Shown piece by piece: positions 58,899-64,000 of a DNA stretch of 64,000 nt (position 1 is its first letter; each line of letters begins with the position of its first letter). The DNA lies in the NCBI RefSeq assembly GCF_010747415.1, contig NZ_JAAGNZ010000001.1, positions 3,658,001 to 3,722,000 on the forward strand. The letters run 5' to 3'. This DNA comes from Spirosoma agri (GTDB lineage: Bacteria > Bacteroidota > Bacteroidia > Cytophagales > Spirosomataceae). The notes below the pieces were generated by a model. The model saw only the letters and a list, made by a program, of their open reading frames with translations, ran no database searches and was not told the DNA's origin. A program made the position numbers and the translations under genes.

Positions 58899-61067
58899 CT
58901 ATTGATCGGATCGGATGCGGTAAATTTTCCACTTTACGCCACCGATGGACGGGTATTGACCATCGCCATTCGGGTCTTTGTATTGGATCGAAAAGCCGAG
59001 CATGTGGGAGCCATCCCAACCTGAAACGTTTGTCATGTCAACCGTGTAGGTCTGACGGCCAGCGTTCGGATTGATACTAAAGTCTCGGCTACGCTCTACG
59101 CTAGGGTTGTCCGGATTCGACCAGACGATTTTCATCTGAGAAGCCCCGTTTACGAACTCCGCATCGATGTAGATTTTCTTAACGAACTCGCCATTGATCC
59201 ACTGCTCAGGGCTTGACGCTTTCATGTCTTTTCCCTGTTGATCGCCCTGAAGGAGCGGTACAACTTCCAGATAATCGGTGATATTCTTCTCCAGCTGATC
59301 GCCCGCATGGTTGTAATACCAGCCCAGACGCGACCGCTGATTAAAGACATAATCGAACTTGCCCGTCCATCTTGGCTGCGCGTAACACCAGGCTTTAATC
59401 TCATCGACGGTTCCGTATTTGGCCGCAAAGTCCAGGTCGTAAATGGCGTCTTTATGATCGAGAATCAGGTGCGGAGCAGAACCCACATAGAACAACGCGA
59501 AGTCTTTATCGATGCCGGTATCGGCCCCTTTGCGGTCATTATCGTGCGCCCAGCGCCCCGAAAAAGGCATATAGAGACCCCATCCTTTGCCTATCCGGTT
59601 ATCGATTGCCGCCATGCAGGGCTCAGTCGATCGGAACTGAGTAGCCCCCCCGTCATCTTCCGGCTGATTTCGGGAAATCCAGTTGCCGGTGTAGGGTTTA
59701 CCCGTTGCGTACATGACCGTCGTAAAGTCCGGAACAAGCATAAAGCAAGGCGTTTCCTGCGTCCTAACGTCGGGAAACGAATTCGACCAGGCGTCGTCGC
59801 GGAACATCGTCCAGCGCATGTGCATTCGGAAAGCAGACGCGTCGTTTGGATCGTGCCTGAGCCACTTTTCCATGTACATCTTACCCAGAACCCGGCTCAT
59901 GTCCCATTGATAGGGCTGCGCTTTGGTATAGAGCTTGCCCGTACTTTTGTGGAATGTCAGTAAGGGGGAAAAGTCTCCGTTTGAACCCTCGTTGCCACCT
60001 TCGATGGGATTCCATCCGATGCCGTGCGTCACCTGCCCCGCTTCTGTATACTCATCTCCGGCCCCTCGTGGCGTGGAGTAGGCTCCCATTTGGACCTGCC
60101 GGCCCGCATCTAAAATGCCATTACCCCAAATTGGACTATTAACCTGATTCTTGCCGTTGTACGCAGAGGAGACACTGAGGTAGTCCAGGAATCCGGCACC
60201 CGTCAAATTTAGTCCGATCCGAACACCGCCCGAAGTCGGTGGATCAAGATATACCCGGTTGTAAGCGCCGTTCGCTTCACCTGAGCCGCTACGTCCCGTC
60301 TCTGACAAGGCGACATACGTACTATTTAGCTCGTAGGCATTACCGTACCCTGCCGTCGTTGTGGCCGTATTACTACCAGGGTTTGTCGTGGTCTGCGAGG
60401 GCGGCTGGGTAACGGTCGTGCTGGTAGCATTGAACAAGGCCACGTCTCTCGCTCCGGAAACAGGCGTAAACGTTTTACTGAACGTCACCTGATCGGACTC
60501 TTTGCGGATGGTTATTTTCTTGGCGGAACCGTTCGGCAAATTGACGATCCAGCGCCGGGTATTACTGGTGGGCTCCGATCCGAAATAGAACGTCGTGTTG
60601 TTGATCGGTACGCCGTCCGGATTATTGATAGTAAAGCTGCTGCCGTCTGCGTTTTCAAAGCGCATTTTGACGTTATCCCCCGAATTCAGCGAAACCGTGG
60701 CGTTTACCGTCAGCGAGTTCGGACTGAACGAATACGTCGCCGACGCAAAGGCCGGGCCGGTAGCGGTCGTCGAGCACGTCGGCTCGACAATGGGCGCTTT
60801 GCCCGACGGGAGCGGACACCCGCCCGATTTGGTGACGCGGGCAATGGTGCCATTGGCCACGGCCGCTTTGAACTCGTTGTTCTTGCTAACGGTATACGGA
60901 TACGTCGTCAGGTTGCGCTGGGCAATGACCCGGTACAACTCGACACTGGGCGCGTTGGGTTTGTAGATATAAAACTCGACGGGTACGACCGTTTGCGCGA
61001 GTCCACGCGGGGCTAAACCCGACAGCGTCAGGCACAATACGGACAGAAGTGTAAGAAGCTTTTTCAT
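58899..61067 (-). CDS. Large secreted protein (722 aa), probable carbohydrate binding
   Basis: It has a signal peptide ending APRGLAQ and a short stalk domain. An Ig-like beta region follows (about 88-205), then a large domain rich in Trp/Asp/Gly with MHMRWTMFRDDAWSNSFPDV and GWGLYMPFSGRWAHDNDRKG. A C-terminal beta domain (about 610-715, EFVKKIYIDAEFVNGASQMK) resembles carbohydrate-binding modules. The large domain is not recognised. It may be a surface adhesin or a glycan-degrading enzyme. Confidence 0.65.
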   Translation of the reverse strand: MKKLLTLLSVLCLTLSGLAPRGLAQTVVPVEFYIYKPNAPSVELYRVIAQRNLTTYPYTVSKNNEFKAAVANGTIARVTKSGGCPLPSGKAPIVEPTCSTTATGPAFASATYSFSPNSLTVNATVSLNSGDNVKMRFENADGSSFTINNPDGVPINNTTFYFGSEPTSNTRRWIVNLPNGSAKKITIRKESDQVTFSKTFTPVSGARDVALFNATSTTVTQPPSQTTTNPGSNTATTTAGYGNAYELNSTYVALSETGRSGSGEANGAYNRVYLDPPTSGGVRIGLNLTGAGFLDYLSVSSAYNGKNQVNSPIWGNGILDAGRQVQMGAYSTPRGAGDEYTEAGQVTHGIGWNPIEGGNEGSNGDFSPLLTFHKSTGKLYTKAQPYQWDMSRVLGKMYMEKWLRHDPNDASAFRMHMRWTMFRDDAWSNSFPDVRTQETPCFMLVPDFTTVMYATGKPYTGNWISRNQPEDDGGATQFRSTEPCMAAIDNRIGKGWGLYMPFSGRWAHDNDRKGADTGIDKDFALFYVGSAPHLILDHKDAIYDLDFAAKYGTVDEIKAWCYAQPRWTGKFDYVFNQRSRLGWYYNHAGDQLEKNITDYLEVVPLLQGDQQGKDMKASSPEQWINGEFVKKIYIDAEFVNGASQMKIVWSNPDNPSVERSRDFSINPNAGRQTYTVDMTNVSGWDGSHMLGFSIQYKDPNGDGQYPSIGGVKWKIYRIRSDQ

Positions 61068-61070
61068 GGT

Positions 61071-62960
61071 TTAATTCGAAATAGCGGTGGGTATAGTTTC
61101 TGAGTTGGCGGCCGTAAACCGGTAGTCACCCGTCCAGGTGATGGTCGGCGAGGGGGTGATCAGTGGACTGGAGTAGCGAAAGCGCAGGTGCTGGGGCAGT
61201 ATCGTTGTACCAGTCGGAACATTGGGAATTTGCCAGGCATCCACGTACGTCTTGCGGCCCGTAATGAAAAAATGCGTCGAGCCCGATTTCCAGCTTCCCG
61301 TATCGACCCACACGTCAACGCGGACCTGATCAGCGGGGTCGAGCATCGGCCAGGCGGCTACAATCTCGACGTTATTGCCGGTCTCCGAAATGCGGCCCCG
61401 GATGCAGGCTTCTTTCCACTTGTCGAAGTCCACGTCAATGCCCCGGTGCGGGCGCACCCAGTACCAGTTGCCCCAGTTGCGACCTTCAAACTGGCTAAAC
61501 CGATGCAGGCCCTTGACGATGTATTCAAACTGGCCCAGATTGGTCTTATAGCCGCCCTGATTGACCGTTACCCCCGGAAACTGAATCGCTCCGTTATCGA
61601 ACGTAGTGGGGCTACGCTGTAAATATTCCCCATGCCAGAGGAATTCGCTGTCGTGCAGCAGGGCGCGAAAGATGGTGCCACTCTCCAGCGCATCGCCGTC
61701 GACCGGGCGTGCATCGGTCTGCCCTGGTGCATTGGCTTCTTCGGTATTGGTCCGGTACCAGTCGCCCAGCATGACCCCCGTAAAGTCGGAACTCCGGTCA
61801 TTTTTCCGCAGCGCGTAGGTTCGGTTGTTCATCCAGAACCGATTGGCCTCCTCGCCAGCTACATCTTCGTAGAGCCAGCTGGTATGATAATCGTACTCGT
61901 TCTGATTGAAGTAGTTAGGGTCGTTGCCATAGACGGTGAAGGTTTTACCGAAGGCAGTTGTCGTTGAATTGTCCGTCCGAAGAACCCGGCGACCATTGGC
62001 CAGCACGTACGACCCGTCCCCGTTTTTCTGGTAGATCGTCTGCATGCCACCGATCGTCGTCCGGTAGTAATGATCGCCAGCGGCAACGCCCCCCCCGTTC
62101 GCCCGCAGTGCAACGGCCATCGGGCTGTTCACATCCAGGGGAGCCGAGGTGTTCCCCGTGCCCCACCAAAAGTTGATGGCGTACTGAGGGTGTTCCGTGA
62201 ACAGGTAGCCATCGATCGACTTTCCCTTATCGGCGTAGCCCTTGAAGCTGGGCGAGGTAACGGGTTTGGGCCCGTAGGTAAACACCTTGCTGGTGGTACA
62301 GACCTGCAAAATGCCCTGGTAGAGATAGCCGACAAACTTTTTCAGGGAGCCTTCTTTTTCCGGGTGATCCCAGTAGTGGGCGCTTTCCTCATCAATCGTC
62401 ACCCATTTGGGGATTTTACCCCCGCAAATGCCATTCTTGATCAGATCGCCCATCCAGGTGCCCATCAGCCTGGCCGCATCCGGATCCGTAACCGGAATCA
62501 GCGAGTTGATGTAGGGAGCAATTTGGGCTTTGCGGGGATCACTGTCGGGCAAGGCGTTGTAGGGGCCAGTCAGGTACGAGGGCATATTGCCCGGCGAACC
62601 CGGCATGAGGATATACCCCATCATTTTATCCCCCGAATTGTTGAGAATATCCTGATAGTTTACCGCATCATTACCCGTACCGGAGTAGTTCAGGTTTGGG
62701 ATTAACTGCCGAAAGCCGTGCGTAAAAAAGTCGTCATCCCACTCCCCGATATCACCCGACCGTTTTTTAAAGCGTGGCCCCCAATAGATCCAGTCTTTTT
62801 GAATCGAAAAACGGGGAAACCGTTTCCAGTTCAAGGCCGCTTTCGCCTGCTGGGGCTGGTAGGTGTAATCGTTACCTTGTGGTCGTAGATAGTTACGGTA
62901 GGTCTGGCCGAAGGAAAGGCTACCCGACAGCAGGAGCCAGAGAATAAGGAGCTTTTTCAT
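61071..62960 (-). CDS. Large secreted protein (629 aa), glycoside-hydrolase-like
   Basis: The signal peptide ends SGSLSFGQ. The mature part looks like a TIM-barrel-type enzyme in outline, with acidic loop ends such as KWVTIDEESAHYWDHPEKEG (about 187-206), and then a long Trp-rich region. No family was recognised and the catalytic residues are a guess. Its partner is the 722-aa protein, 3 nt downstream in the operon. The two have similar styles. Confidence 0.6.
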   Translation of the reverse strand: MKKLLILWLLLSGSLSFGQTYRNYLRPQGNDYTYQPQQAKAALNWKRFPRFSIQKDWIYWGPRFKKRSGDIGEWDDDFFTHGFRQLIPNLNYSGTGNDAVNYQDILNNSGDKMMGYILMPGSPGNMPSYLTGPYNALPDSDPRKAQIAPYINSLIPVTDPDAARLMGTWMGDLIKNGICGGKIPKWVTIDEESAHYWDHPEKEGSLKKFVGYLYQGILQVCTTSKVFTYGPKPVTSPSFKGYADKGKSIDGYLFTEHPQYAINFWWGTGNTSAPLDVNSPMAVALRANGGGVAAGDHYYRTTIGGMQTIYQKNGDGSYVLANGRRVLRTDNSTTTAFGKTFTVYGNDPNYFNQNEYDYHTSWLYEDVAGEEANRFWMNNRTYALRKNDRSSDFTGVMLGDWYRTNTEEANAPGQTDARPVDGDALESGTIFRALLHDSEFLWHGEYLQRSPTTFDNGAIQFPGVTVNQGGYKTNLGQFEYIVKGLHRFSQFEGRNWGNWYWVRPHRGIDVDFDKWKEACIRGRISETGNNVEIVAAWPMLDPADQVRVDVWVDTGSWKSGSTHFFITGRKTYVDAWQIPNVPTGTTILPQHLRFRYSSPLITPSPTITWTGDYRFTAANSETIPTAISN

Positions 62961-62961
62961 G

Positions 62962-63381
62962 TTAATTGGTCGGATCGGTTAGTATGTTCGCGTCGGAGTA
63001 GGTGACGGGCGTGCCTGAGTCATCGGTGTCGTTGGGGTTTCCTGCGGTCCAGGCCGTGCCATCGGTGGGCAATGGATCGGGGTCAGGATCGGGCGTCGTG
63101 CCCCCGTCGACGGGGGGCTGGGTGACGTATTCGGCCAGCGTGTCGTTACTGGCGATCGCGCAGACCAAAACCTCTTCCTGCTTGCCCGCGGGAGGGCCTG
63201 TGCGATCAATCAGGGCCGCGATGTTTTGAGCCGAGCTGGTCCACAGCGTTGGCACGTCCGCGCAGACCGATGCGAGAGCAACGGGTATCATTTTGTCGAC
63301 CACCGTAACCGTTGGCGGATTCGTGGAGCTGTCGGTTGTGGTCTCGACGACAAGCAAAAAGCAATCGGTTATTGTTGCCAT
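62962..63381 (-). CDS. Hypothetical phage protein (139 aa)
   Basis: It starts MATITDCFLLVVETTTDSST and has a Pro/Asp/Gly-rich C-terminal half (DGGTTPDPDPDPLPTDGTAW). It has no signal peptide. The repeat-like linker suggests a structural spacer. It lies between the secreted-protein block and the partial gene at the right edge. Confidence 0.6.
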   Translation of the reverse strand: MATITDCFLLVVETTTDSSTNPPTVTVVDKMIPVALASVCADVPTLWTSSAQNIAALIDRTGPPAGKQEEVLVCAIASNDTLAEYVTQPPVDGGTTPDPDPDPLPTDGTAWTAGNPNDTDDSGTPVTYSDANILTDPTN

Positions 63382-63384
63382 GGT

Positions 63385-64000
63385 CTACAGCGGGTAGAGT
63401 TGAACGGTTGTGTGATCGGGCGTACTGGCCTGCGGCAGGTAGTGGGGCTGCACCTCGGAATTCGCCACCGTTTGCAGCTTGACGGCGAAAATGTTCAGCG
63501 CCCGGGTGGTGTTGGAAAAGTCCTCATCGGCGAAGAAAGTCACGTGCGTATAGCCCGGCGGCAGCGTGCCCCAGCTGGTCTGGGCGTTGTAATCCAGTTT
63601 CTGCATTACCCCGTAGGTGGCATCATTTCTGGATTGTAGGTAGCGCGACCGCACGTCTGCGTTAGCCGCATTAGTACCCTCAATCCTGACCAGAATAACC
63701 AGGTTTTCCGACACCGTGCCGGAAGACGGTAAGATCGAATGCCAGCCGGTTGGGTGAAACACCGTTACCTTGGCGATGCTCAGGGGCGTGGTTTGATTGG
63801 CCACATTCTTGAAAACGATGGCCTTCTCAATGACCGCCCCGTTGCCGAAGGTGAAGAAGATTTTACCCGGCACATCGGCGGTGATCGAATTGATTGGGGT
63901 ATGGATTTTAGTACGCGAATCGGCCAGGGCAATCAAATCAACGCCCGGTGGGTAGGGCTCAAAGAGGCCATACGCCCCTTGCGAATCGATGTAGTTCTGC
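63385..64000 (-). CDS. Hypothetical phage structural protein, C-terminal part (cut by window edge)
   Basis: The frame stays open to the right edge (about 205 residues visible), so the start is outside. The visible part is beta-rich (GKIFFTFGNGAVIEKAIVFK, VSENLVILVRIEGTNAANAD) and may be a baseplate, tail or head-fibre protein. No family was recognised. Confidence 0.6.
   Translation of the reverse strand, partial: QNYIDSQGAYGLFEPYPPGVDLIALADSRTKIHTPINSITADVPGKIFFTFGNGAVIEKAIVFKNVANQTTPLSIAKVTVFHPTGWHSILPSSGTVSENLVILVRIEGTNAANADVRSRYLQSRNDATYGVMQKLDYNAQTSWGTLPPGYTHVTFFADEDFSNTTRALNIFAVKLQTVANSEVQPHYLPQASTPDHTTVQLYPL

Overview
The window looks like a chromosome segment of a Gram-negative Bacteroidota bacterium of the order Cytophagales, most like Spirosoma or a relative. 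This is inferred from gene content, promoters of the TAnnTTTG type, about 50-55% GC in the core, many Sec-secreted proteins, and Bacteroidota-type families (DUF4494, Bacteroidota-type integrase). No taxon can be proven from sequence reading alone.

Region 1 (1-13644) is a nitrate assimilation locus. A leftward run holds an alginate-export-type outer membrane channel, a NarK-type transporter, a three-part fused nitrate reductase/diaphorase/[2Fe-2S] protein, and the start of a siroheme-reductase-like gene cut by the window edge. Upstream and divergent from these are cobA (siroheme precursor, leftward) and nirB-nirD (rightward). A NarX/NarL-like two-component pair follows and probably regulates the locus.

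Region 2 (13645-30760) is ordinary chromosome. It holds a TetR regulator with a TolC/MFP/RND efflux operon (a shared 17-bp operator is visible), an acyl carrier protein, an LpxR-like outer membrane protein, a membrane class III nucleotide cyclase, a secreted SUMF1-like/sialidase-like fusion, a Tat-exported aldo/keto reductase, tandem 32-33 aa single-TM peptides, and an SPFH protein.

Region 3 (30761 to beyond 64000) is a prophage inserted into the 3' end of a tRNA gene, apparently tRNA-Arg(ACG). The displaced 42-nt tRNA 3' half and its terminator lie at the left end, next to a tyrosine recombinase with unusual catalytic positions. The intact tRNA should be at the far end, outside the window. 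Rightward, the prophage carries: an AT-rich cargo/moron island (32.6-38.7 kb: KdsA, membrane proteins, Abi-alpha, DUF4145); an S24 repressor with a divergent Cro-like gene and a clear operator; an early/replication module (KilA-N antirepressor, excisionase-like protein, winged-helix initiator with iterons embedded in its gene, VRR-NUC, DUF4494, HNH); a lipoprotein cargo gene after a very AT-rich gap; a umuC remnant; small unknown genes; a Toprim protein; and, on the minus strand, a lysis cassette with a T4-type lysozyme followed by tail-end genes.

The most unusual points are: five consecutive tail-region proteins that each begin with a Sec signal peptide; the candidate replication origin buried inside the initiator gene as in phage lambda O; a metal-type Kdo8P synthase carried near the phage integrase; the 19-bp perfect inverted repeat at the edge of the AT-rich cargo; and several very small membrane or charged proteins, one of them apparently leaderless and antisense to the late operon. 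Capsid, portal and terminase genes are not seen and presumably lie to the right.
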